A stretch of 64,000 nucleotides of DNA from Jutongia huaianensis (GTDB taxonomy: Bacteria > Bacillota > Clostridia > Lachnospirales > Lachnospiraceae). How positions within the stretch are numbered: position 1 is the first letter of the stretch; each line of letters begins with the position of its first letter. Below the pieces are notes generated by a model that was not told the DNA's origin, did not search any database, and was given only the letters and a program-made list of their open reading frames with translations. Location: the NCBI RefSeq assembly GCF_014384985.1, contig NZ_JACRSX010000001.1, forward strand, positions 186,001 to 250,000, written 5' to 3'. Shown one piece after another: positions 56,690 to 64,000 of this stretch. Made by a program: the position numbers and the translations under genes.

Positions 56690-58108
56690 TTACTCTTTGA
56701 TTTTTTCCAAAAGCTGTTCCCTTGTATTTAGCTCCGGCTCCTCCAGTACCAGATCCAAAAGCTGCGAGAGCTTCTGCCCAAGTCCCGGTCCCGGTGCAAT
56801 TCCCGCCCGGATCAGATCCCTGCCGTTGACCGCCAGATCCTTCACCGAAAGAGGCTGGCTTTTAGCTTCGATCTCCTGATACTTCTCCATACATTGATCC
56901 AGCTTTTCTAACTTCTCCGGGATTGTCTGCGGACTCTGGGACAGCACATCTGCATACTGCACCACAAACTCCATCCACATGATATCTCTGCCAATCTTCG
57001 ATGCAGCCCTGCGTACAGACTTCATCGTGGTTTCCATCCGGTAATCGTGATAACGGATCAGGCGCACCACCGTGTCTATGGTTTCATTATCGTAGGTCAG
57101 ACGTTTCAGAACCTTGCCGGCAGTTTTTGCACTCTGTTCCGGGTGGCCAAAGAAATGACCCTCTCCCTGCTCATCCACCGTCATCACCTCCGGCTTTGCC
57201 ACATCATGAAGAAGCATGGCGAGCACAAGCATCGTATACTGTTTTTTGCTGAGACTGCCACAGATCTGTGAGATCCGCTCTGCGGCATAAGGAGACAACG
57301 GCTCCGGAAGCATTCCTGCCATAAACTTCTGCATCACTTCCACGCTGTGCATACAGTGCTCTCCCACTGTATAACAATGATGATGATTCTTTTGATCACA
57401 TGTCATCATACGATCAAACTCCGGCAAAAATACCCCTGTCATTCCCGATGTATACGCCACCCGGAATCTTCCCGGATTCGGAGAAATTAAAAGTTTCGTC
57501 ATTTCAACACGGATCCGCTCCGCACTGATCTTTTGCAGATTTTGTATTCTCTGCTCCATCGCCTGCAACGTCGCATCCTCGATCGTAAATCCCAGTTGTC
57601 CGGAAAAACGTACCGCCCGGAGCATCCGAAGGGCATCCTCGTCAAAACGCTGACCGGCATCTCCCACACAGCGGATCACACCACGTTTCAGATCCCCGAC
57701 ACCGTCAAACTCATCCACCAGACCGGAACGGTCATTGTATGCCATGGCATTGATGGTAAAATCCCTGCGCTCCAGATCCATCCGGAGACTGGTAGTAAAC
57801 GCCACCTCCTTCGGATGGCGTCCATCCTCGTACTCCCCGTCGATCCGGTAAGTGGTTACCTCATAGCCCTCTCCGTTTACCATAACGGTGATGGTGCCAT
57901 GCTGCAGCCCCGTATCAATGGTTTTGCGGAACAGCCCTTTTACTTCCAGCGGTTTGGCGGACGTGGTAATATCCCAGTCCTCCGGCTCTCTGCCCAGCAT
58001 GGCATCCCGCACACAGCCTCCGACGGCATACGCTTCATAGCCATGCTGCTCTAATTTATTTATGATCCTGACAACCTCCTGAGGCATCGTCATCTGATAC
58101 TCTGACAT
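56690..58108 (-). CDS. cca: CCA tRNA nucleotidyltransferase with HD domain
   Basis: 472 residues. It adds or repairs the CCA end of tRNAs. The class II nucleotidyltransferase head has GGCVRDAMLGREPEDWDITT and RDFTINAMAYN. The RNA-binding middle includes RFDEDALRMLRAVRFSGQLGF. A C-terminal HD domain (LLHDVAKPEV, near residue 310) may add phosphatase activity. RBS GGGGGAG precedes the ATG. It begins 23 bases after the RND exporter gene, probably on the same transcript. Confidence 0.95.
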   Translation of the reverse strand: MSEYQMTMPQEVVRIINKLEQHGYEAYAVGGCVRDAMLGREPEDWDITTSAKPLEVKGLFRKTIDTGLQHGTITVMVNGEGYEVTTYRIDGEYEDGRHPKEVAFTTSLRMDLERRDFTINAMAYNDRSGLVDEFDGVGDLKRGVIRCVGDAGQRFDEDALRMLRAVRFSGQLGFTIEDATLQAMEQRIQNLQKISAERIRVEMTKLLISPNPGRFRVAYTSGMTGVFLPEFDRMMTCDQKNHHHCYTVGEHCMHSVEVMQKFMAGMLPEPLSPYAAERISQICGSLSKKQYTMLVLAMLLHDVAKPEVMTVDEQGEGHFFGHPEQSAKTAGKVLKRLTYDNETIDTVVRLIRYHDYRMETTMKSVRRAASKIGRDIMWMEFVVQYADVLSQSPQTIPEKLEKLDQCMEKYQEIEAKSQPLSVKDLAVNGRDLIRAGIAPGPGLGQKLSQLLDLVLEEPELNTREQLLEKIKE

Positions 58109-58131
58109 AATCTCCCCCGTTTCATTCCGTT

Positions 58132-61100
58132 TTACTCGTCACTGTCACGCAAGGTTGCCTCATCTCCAAGATCTACCCGCTTCATTTCCTTCTTACGATA
58201 GAAGATATCATACAATGCAGGTACTACAAACAACGTCATCAATGTTGCATAAGCAAGACCACCTATGGTAACGATCGCCATACCACGGCTCATATCCGAA
58301 CCGGTATCGTGACTAAATACCATTGTACTCATTGCAAGAATGGTCGTCAATGCCGTCATTAAAATAGGACGCATACGGGTAACGCCTGTCTCGATCAGAG
58401 CCTCTCTCTTTTCCACTCCGTCAAGACGAAGCTGATTGACATAATCCACAAATACGATACCGTTGTTTACCACGACGCCGGAAAGTACCAGGAAGCCCAT
58501 AAGTGCCATCATGGAAAGCTCCTGTCCGGATATCAGCAAAGCGATCAGACCACCAGTAAATGCCAGCGGAATCGTAAAGATAACAATAAACGGTGACAAC
58601 AGACTCTGGAACTGCGCTACCATGATCAGGTAAATAAATACAATGGCAAGCGCAATCATCAAAAGCATATTCTTGACCATCTCATTGGTGTTCTCCGTCT
58701 CGCCACCCATATCAATGGTATAGCCTGACGGAAGATCGTATTTGTCAATCTCCTTCTGCAGCTTACGGCTAAGCAGCGCCACATTATATCCATCCTCGAC
58801 ATCCGCTTTCACAGATACATAATTTACCAGATTTCTTCTGGAAAGACTCTCTACACTCTTTCCCTTTGTGATCTTCGCAAACTTGCTGAGCTTGTATGTC
58901 TTTGTAACTTCCTTGCCCTTGTCATTCATCTTGGTTGTTTCAAACTCGTAATCGGACAGATTTTGGGTGTCCAGCTCATCACGCTCATCCACGATCTTTA
59001 CATTGTACTGCTGATCCTCTACGGTAATCTTCGTGGAGTCCTTCTCTGTGGTGAGTGCAGATGCCAGCTCCTGATAAACCTGAGCCACCGTGAGTCCGCA
59101 TTTCATCGCCTCGTCCTTATCTACCGTGACGACATATTCGGTATCTCCTTCTTCCTGCTCATTGGTAATATCCTTAAAGCCCTTCTGCTGACCAACGATC
59201 TTCATAATATCTTCACTGATCTTGATCAGTTTGTCATTGTCCTTACCGGATATTTCAATATTCAGACCGGATCCCAGCATACTGGACATATCCATATTAG
59301 ATGCCGATACCGTGTAGTCATCCAGCGTAAGCTTTTTCAGCTTATTCTCTAATTCTGCCGCAATCTGCTTATTCTTACGTGCATATTTCTTATCCAGAAG
59401 AACCTCAAAGGTGTAGGACTTGTCGTCCGTTGACATCATCGATGTTCCGGATGTCATAACACCACCCACTGTGTCTACCCCTTTCGTTTTGCTGACAAGA
59501 TCCAGAATCTGATCTGCTGTCTCGTGATCCTCTTTTGTAGAATTCTCCTTTGGCATCGTTGCCGAGATAGACATCTGCTCGCTTGCCATATCCGGCATCA
59601 TAACGATGCCCATACGGAATACCTGGATCACACAGAATATCAGGAGTACCAGAGATCCCACCAGTACTACTGCCTTATGGGACAAAGAAAAACGTGCCGC
59701 CTTTTCATAGGCATTTAATACGGCATCAAAGAAACGATGCTTCTTTGTATTTTCCTTTTTGAGAACTGTCGCACTCATACTTGGCACAACCGTCAGCGCA
59801 ACCACCAGGCTGGCGGAAAGACTGTATGCGATCGTCAGACACATATCCTGCATAATGGATCTGGTCAGTCCGTCCGTAAAGATGATCGGAAGGAATACAC
59901 AGATCGTGGTCAGTGTAGAGGAGAAAATCGCTCCCGCCACCTGATTGGCTCCCATGACTGCCGCTCTTGCCGCCGGCACTCCCTTATTGCGGAGCCGGTA
60001 TATATTTTCGATAACGACAATGGAGTTATCTACCAGCATGCCCACTCCCAATGCCAGACCGGATAAGGAAATAATATTCATGGTAATGTTTGTAAAATAC
60101 ATCAGCACGATCGCAAACAATACGCTAAGCGGAATGCTGAACGCAACAACCACGGTAGGACGTACATCTTTCAGGAACAGCATCAATACCAGTACGGCAA
60201 GGAGTGCTCCAAATATCAGATTGGACAATACAGACTTGATAATGATCTTAATGTAATCCCCCTGATCCAACAAATTGACAATACGAAGATTTTTATCTTC
60301 CTTCTGCAGTTCCTTAATCTTCTGCCCACACCGTTTGGATACATCCGAGGTTCCCGCCGTACTTGACTTGGAAATACTTAAGATGACTGCATCATTTCCG
60401 TTGACCTTGGCGTAATTATCCTCCGAATTGTCGATCACCGTGACATCTGCCACATCACAAAGGCGGATATCCCCAATGTCTTTCATATTGGTCAGAAGTG
60501 TATTTTTCAGCTCCTTGATATTATTATACTCGTCACCAACCTTGATCAGATACTGTGTTCCATCCTCGCTGATATAACCGGCCGGCATAGAGAAGTTCTC
60601 TGCTGTCAGGATATTGGATAACTGATCCTGCGTCAGAAGCTGATCCAGATTTGCCTTCTTTAACGCTTCTTTTCTTGACTTCTCATAAGACTTTCTCGCC
60701 TTCTCTAACTCCTTGCTGCTGTTATCCAGTGTAGTCTCTGCAGAGGCAATCTGGGCATTAGCCGCGCCAAATGCCGCTGCTGCCGTAATCTTTCCTGCCT
60801 CGACCTGCTCATATTTGCCTTCCGCCTTCTTGATGGATTTCTCCACCTGTGCCAAAACCGCCTCGGCAGTCTTGATCTTGATCTTCAGATTGGCAAGCTC
60901 TGTGTTGATCTGTGGAATCCTTGTATTGACGATGTCATACATGGTCTGCAGATTCTTCTTGGTCAGATTCTTTGCCGCATCTGCCTGACCCTGCTGTTTC
61001 ATCATATCCTGCATTGCCGTTAATTTATCCGGATGATCAAGGGCATCCTTCACATCTGCCGGAATGCTCTCCAGCTGCTTCTCTGCCTGCTGCTTTGTGG

Positions 61101-62205
61101 TTGTCTCTGCGGTCTGGGCAGCCGCTTTTTTGATCTCATCCGCAGCGTTCCCCATCTGACTCAGCAAATGATTCACGTTGTCTGCTGTAACGGTAGTTTT
61201 CGTACCGCTCTGATCCATGGCATTCTGCACTGCCGCGATCAGAACCTGCTGATATACCTGATCGTAGATTGCCTTGTAGCCGTCCCCGGACTCCAGAGAC
61301 TTTCTGGCTGCCGCAAAGGAAGCATTGATCTGATCGTAGGATGCCTCGATCTTATTTTTCTTATAAGCGGCAAGCTCTGCATTTAATGCAGTCTGGCTCG
61401 CTTTGAGACTGGTTACCTGAGAAGAATATGCCTCCTTGTTCGCCATTGCCTGATCCATCATTTTACTGAATTTGGCCAGCTCATTGCTCTTATCCGTCTG
61501 CTGTTCACTTAAGCTTTCCTTCTGCTCCTCCAGCTTTTTCTTGCCATCATCCAGCTTCTTCTGGGCATCGTCGATCTTTTTTCTTGCATCCTTGAGGGAG
61601 CTGTCGGTCTTTTCCAGAATCTTTCCATTGATGTCGTCAATCTTGTCCTGGTTGAGCTTTACCTCTACGGACTTCTCTACCAGGCCGGATGCCTGGACAC
61701 TTGCAACGCCATCCTGACGTTCCAGCTCCGGAATGATATTGTCCTGCACATATTGTGTCAGCTCATATCCCTTTTTGCCCTTATAATCCACACTGACCAT
61801 CATGGTAGACATCATATCAGCCGAAAGCTCCATAACCATAGGATTATCCACATTGTCCGGCAGATCAAGCTGATTGACTGCCGATGTCACCTTAACCATA
61901 GCACTGTCCATATTCGTGTCATCTTCAAACTCCAATACTACCATACTGTAGTTTTCGCTTGATGTGCTGGTAACTTCCTTAACACCGTTTACGGTTCCTA
62001 CACCATTTTCAATGACATCTGTAAGCTCCGTCTCCACCTTTTCCGGTGATGCTCCCGGATATGTAGTGATCACCATCATATATGGCATATTCATATTCGG
62101 CAGCAGGTCTGTGGTCATTTTACTGAAGCTGACACCACCAAGCACCAGCACCATCACAACCGCCACCAGGATCACATATGGTCTTTTTACACTAAATTTG
62201 GGCAT
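58132..62205 (-). CDS. RND-family exporter with a coiled-coil insertion
   Basis: 1357 residues, about 300 longer than AcrB-type pumps. RND hallmarks are the first helix (RPYVILVAVVMVLVLGG), PNMNMPYMMV, the TM4 region GLALGVGMLVDNSIVVIENIYR and a second half that repeats the fold, ending in a charged tail. Where AcrB has its docking subdomain, after KLNQDKIDDINGK (near 190), there is a helical, Lys/Glu/Gln-rich insertion to about 545. The second Asp of the proton relay (VDD) is Asn here (VDN). No adaptor gene is adjacent. MarR lies upstream by two bases. Confidence 0.9.
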   Translation of the reverse strand: MPKFSVKRPYVILVAVVMVLVLGGVSFSKMTTDLLPNMNMPYMMVITTYPGASPEKVETELTDVIENGVGTVNGVKEVTSTSSENYSMVVLEFEDDTNMDSAMVKVTSAVNQLDLPDNVDNPMVMELSADMMSTMMVSVDYKGKKGYELTQYVQDNIIPELERQDGVASVQASGLVEKSVEVKLNQDKIDDINGKILEKTDSSLKDARKKIDDAQKKLDDGKKKLEEQKESLSEQQTDKSNELAKFSKMMDQAMANKEAYSSQVTSLKASQTALNAELAAYKKNKIEASYDQINASFAAARKSLESGDGYKAIYDQVYQQVLIAAVQNAMDQSGTKTTVTADNVNHLLSQMGNAADEIKKAAAQTAETTTKQQAEKQLESIPADVKDALDHPDKLTAMQDMMKQQGQADAAKNLTKKNLQTMYDIVNTRIPQINTELANLKIKIKTAEAVLAQVEKSIKKAEGKYEQVEAGKITAAAAFGAANAQIASAETTLDNSSKELEKARKSYEKSRKEALKKANLDQLLTQDQLSNILTAENFSMPAGYISEDGTQYLIKVGDEYNNIKELKNTLLTNMKDIGDIRLCDVADVTVIDNSEDNYAKVNGNDAVILSISKSSTAGTSDVSKRCGQKIKELQKEDKNLRIVNLLDQGDYIKIIIKSVLSNLIFGALLAVLVLMLFLKDVRPTVVVAFSIPLSVLFAIVLMYFTNITMNIISLSGLALGVGMLVDNSIVVIENIYRLRNKGVPAARAAVMGANQVAGAIFSSTLTTICVFLPIIFTDGLTRSIMQDMCLTIAYSLSASLVVALTVVPSMSATVLKKENTKKHRFFDAVLNAYEKAARFSLSHKAVVLVGSLVLLIFCVIQVFRMGIVMMPDMASEQMSISATMPKENSTKEDHETADQILDLVSKTKGVDTVGGVMTSGTSMMSTDDKSYTFEVLLDKKYARKNKQIAAELENKLKKLTLDDYTVSASNMDMSSMLGSGLNIEISGKDNDKLIKISEDIMKIVGQQKGFKDITNEQEEGDTEYVVTVDKDEAMKCGLTVAQVYQELASALTTEKDSTKITVEDQQYNVKIVDERDELDTQNLSDYEFETTKMNDKGKEVTKTYKLSKFAKITKGKSVESLSRRNLVNYVSVKADVEDGYNVALLSRKLQKEIDKYDLPSGYTIDMGGETENTNEMVKNMLLMIALAIVFIYLIMVAQFQSLLSPFIVIFTIPLAFTGGLIALLISGQELSMMALMGFLVLSGVVVNNGIVFVDYVNQLRLDGVEKREALIETGVTRMRPILMTALTTILAMSTMVFSHDTGSDMSRGMAIVTIGGLAYATLMTLFVVPALYDIFYRKKEMKRVDLGDEATLRDSDE

Positions 62206-62207
62206 GA

Positions 62208-62669
62208 CTATTCTCCTTTTCCTTCTTTTTTGTTGTCATTGTAGCTGTCTACTCTTCTCCTCACAGAATCACAGATCCTGTCGATCATCGACAAAAACAG
62301 ATCAATTTCCTCCCGGCTGAAATCCTCAAAGATCAGCTCTGTAAACTGTTCCCGCATTTTTCTTCCGTCTTTGACGATAGGATCCGCCTCCCCGGTAAGT
62401 TTCAATCGTTGAATCCGTCGGTCTTTCGCATCACTTTCCCGGATGATATATCCCCGGTTCACCAGTTTATCAATGGTCATCGATGCTATGCTGTTTTTGA
62501 TAAAACGGCAGCGGCAGATATCCTTCGCTGTATTCCGCTCCGGATTATCTCCAAGAAACGTCAGGATCTGCAAACCGATCACGGTAATTCCGTATTTCCG
62601 GCAGACCTGCTCACTGGCTTTCTCAAAATAACGTTGAAAATCCTCTGCTTCACATAAATAATCCTTCAT
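62208..62669 (-). CDS. MarR-family repressor
   Basis: 153 residues from ATG 62669, which has GGAGG upstream; the longer frame reaches back through the operator and is rejected. A winged helix is visible (LQILTFLGDNPERNTAKDICR, then SIASMTIDKLVNRGYIIRE, and the wing SDAKDRRIQRLKLT). It lies directly before the RND exporter gene and after a perfect palindrome, so it very likely represses its own operon and responds to a drug or metabolite ligand. Confidence 0.93.
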   Translation of the reverse strand: MKDYLCEAEDFQRYFEKASEQVCRKYGITVIGLQILTFLGDNPERNTAKDICRCRFIKNSIASMTIDKLVNRGYIIRESDAKDRRIQRLKLTGEADPIVKDGRKMREQFTELIFEDFSREEIDLFLSMIDRICDSVRRRVDSYNDNKKEGKGE

Positions 62670-62689
62670 TTGATTCCTCCAAAAACAAA

Positions 62690-62726
62690 TATACTTCAAA
62701 ATTGAACTATTCAATTTTGAAGTATA
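62690..62726. promoter_or_regulatory. Palindromic operator of the marR-RND operon
   Basis: Two 17-base arms (62690-62706 and 62710-62726; half-site ACTTCAAAATTGAA) are perfect inverted copies around CTA. The site starts about 20 bases upstream of the marR ATG and overlaps its likely promoter (TATATT near 62693-62688). Confidence 0.88.
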
Positions 62727-62779
62727 TTCCTCTTATCATTCTGCGTCAATATACAACACAGATATATTCTATTAAATAT

Positions 62780-63829
62780 TTATAAATATTTGATCCCGAT
62801 CTCGGTTCCGTTCCCAGATGGGTCCAGACTCACCTCAGCCATTCCGCCACTGATCACAGGCATAGATGGCGGCAGATGGCCAAGATCCACATCCATGACT
62901 ACCGGCACATGGTACTCTCCCAGCACTCCATATACCGCTTCATACTGATCCAGTCCCAAAAACTCTTCTCCAAAGCATAATGGTCTGCCGATCAGGAAGC
63001 CCTTCACATGCCGGAACCATCCTGCTTCCTTTAACTGCCAGAGAGCTCTTCGGATCCCCATCGGATTTAAGTCACAGGACTCCATAAACCAGATGATGCC
63101 ATCCTCCTGATACCGCTCATTAAATGCGGCAACACGGTCAAATCTTGTTCCCACCAATGTATCCAGGCAGTCAAGACAACCGCCGATCAGACGTCCCCGG
63201 AACGACATTTTTTCCCCATCTATACGCCTGCCGGTTTCATCGTAGATCACCAGCTTCTTTTCTTCTGTCACATTGTACGGCTCCAGCGGATGCTCCTCAT
63301 CCTTTAGGGACTCCCTCTCCCAGAGGGGATACCCATGCACTTCCGTTATCCTGCCGGAAAGCAGCCCCCACGCATCCTTCAGCGCCGGATGCCATTCTCT
63401 CATTCCAAATGCCGGAGCACATGGCCCGTAAATTGCAGCGGTATCACACAATGTCGGCAGCAGGAAGGTCAGATTGGTATTATCCGAAAATCCCATATAC
63501 CATTTTGCTTTTGCTCTGGCGATCCGCTCAAAATCAATGTGGGAAACCACCTCACACATCAATTCTCCGCCGCCACAGGATAGAATAATGTCACAGTTTT
63601 CCTCCGCAAAGAAATGATTCACCTCTGCCCCGCATTTCTCCGGAGTATTGCTGATACCGATTCCACTCCCCTCGTAACAGTTTGGTCCCAGCACAGTATG
63701 GTATCCCATCTGCTGCCATGTCTTTAATGCATTATCAAAGGCACTCCGGTAAGGCTCGATATTGCAGCCAAAGGACGGAGCAATACAGCCGATGGTGCCA
63801 CCTGCAGGTAAACTATCCGGATATCTCAT
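62780..63829 (-). CDS. S66 LD-carboxypeptidase/MccF-like peptidase
   Basis: 349 residues. Family S66 uses a Ser-Glu-His triad. The nucleophile Ser is in MGFSDNTNL, and the Glu is in WFMESCDLNP. The His is likely in VDLGHLPPSMP. Relatives either trim the L-D bond of muropeptides (LdcA) or inactivate microcin C-like drugs (MccF); the acidic triad alone does not decide. The RBS AAAGGAGATAAC precedes the ATG. It is divergent from aroE. Confidence 0.88.
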   Translation of the reverse strand: MRYPDSLPAGGTIGCIAPSFGCNIEPYRSAFDNALKTWQQMGYHTVLGPNCYEGSGIGISNTPEKCGAEVNHFFAEENCDIILSCGGGELMCEVVSHIDFERIARAKAKWYMGFSDNTNLTFLLPTLCDTAAIYGPCAPAFGMREWHPALKDAWGLLSGRITEVHGYPLWERESLKDEEHPLEPYNVTEEKKLVIYDETGRRIDGEKMSFRGRLIGGCLDCLDTLVGTRFDRVAAFNERYQEDGIIWFMESCDLNPMGIRRALWQLKEAGWFRHVKGFLIGRPLCFGEEFLGLDQYEAVYGVLGEYHVPVVMDVDLGHLPPSMPVISGGMAEVSLDPSGNGTEIGIKYL

Positions 63830-63908
63830 ATGTTATCTCCTTTTGTATATTACTCAAGCTTCGTACATTGTACCACATTTCATACTGGTTTTTCAAAATG
63901 AAATAACG

Positions 63909-63934
63909 TATAATGACAAATGAGATTTGTCATT
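63909..63934 (+). promoter_or_regulatory. aroE promoter with operator-like inverted repeat
   Basis: A consensus TATAAT (63909-63914) is directly overlapped by inverted arms AATGACAAAT and ATTTGTCATT (63912-63921 and 63925-63934, 3-base centre). The -35 is weak (TGGTTT). The repeat would span the transcription start, as for a repressor site. Confidence 0.6.
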
Positions 63935-63953
63935 TTATGTATGGAGGATAATT

Positions 63954-64000
63954 ATGGAATACGGATTACTTGGAGAAAAACTTGGACACAGCTATTCAAA
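63954..64000 (+). CDS. aroE: Shikimate dehydrogenase, start only
   Basis: Only 15 codons are inside the window, reading MEYGLLGEKLGHSYS. This matches the start of AroE (YGLIGxPLxHSxS pattern), which binds shikimate through the two Ser residues. TGGAGGA lies about eight bases before the ATG. The call rests on a short piece. Confidence 0.75.
   Translation, partial: MEYGLLGEKLGHSYS

Overview
The window looks like chromosomal core sequence from a low-to-mid GC member of the Clostridia (Bacillota), most likely a gut Lachnospiraceae. This is inferred from the LeuA type-2 enzyme behind a leucine T-box, the S-box in front of metK, the gene order rpsL-rpsG-fusA-tuf, the class II GalT, a YyaC sporulation protein in a strict-anaerobe setting (NrdD), and very large secreted proteins built from leucine-rich and bacterial Ig-like repeats. 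No rRNA, tRNA, CRISPR array, prophage or insertion sequence was seen. Nearly all genes lie on the minus strand.

Layout. 1-1461 (+): the end of an Agr-like two-component operon (truncated GHKL kinase, LytTR regulator) followed by a translationally coupled 29-codon ORF. 1546-3045 (-): galT. 3169-3523: a compact type I toxin-antitoxin locus (29-residue hydrophobic peptide opposed by a small RNA) with its own promoters and a shared terminator. 3706-4887 (+): sugar-type MFS transporter. 5017-7046 (-): leuA with its T-box. 7166-8080 (+): CmpB-type membrane protein. 8214-10605 (-): nrdD with a two-hairpin leader and paired NrdR boxes. 10643-18319 (-): run of recU, a pseudouridine synthase, a membrane protein, an RsmF-type rRNA methylase, a small alarmone synthetase, an M23 peptidase, proC and a RACo-like ASKHA protein. 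18454-21554 (-): rny, then metK under an S-box. 21775-26916 (-): a 1713-residue LRR/Ig surface protein. 27212-31823 (-): the str operon. 31860-34329 (-): a DUF5711-like and a LysM membrane protein. 34527-37639: yyaC (+) overlapping recR tail to tail, then ybaB and dnaX. 37769-43318 (-): pfkA, a small membrane protein, glgP and fucI. 43446-45490 (-): a membrane Zn peptidase and a secreted transglutaminase-like protein. 45609-48751 (-): iscS-iscU and mnmA, the sulfur supply and the tRNA thiolase that uses it. 48777-52397 (-): GH13 enzyme plus CapA-like protein. 52478-56605 (-): a 1346-residue secreted protein with a Pro/Thr-rich stalk. 56690-62726 (-): marR, an RND exporter and cca, with a perfect palindromic operator. 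62780-63829 (-): S66 carboxypeptidase. 63954-64000 (+): start of aroE, cut by the window edge.

Working together: fucI, glgP, pfkA, galT, the GH13 enzyme and the MFS transporter suggest use of host or dietary glycans with glycogen storage. The most interesting material is in the gaps: the coupled peptide after the Agr-like regulator, the type I toxin locus, two copies of a structured intergenic element with shared architecture (37680-37768 and 46804-46957), the nrdD leader, and operator-like palindromes before marR and aroE. Non-coding stretches longer than 300 bases are 6691-7165 (T-box) and 21302-21774 (S-box, terminator and an unexplained hairpin).
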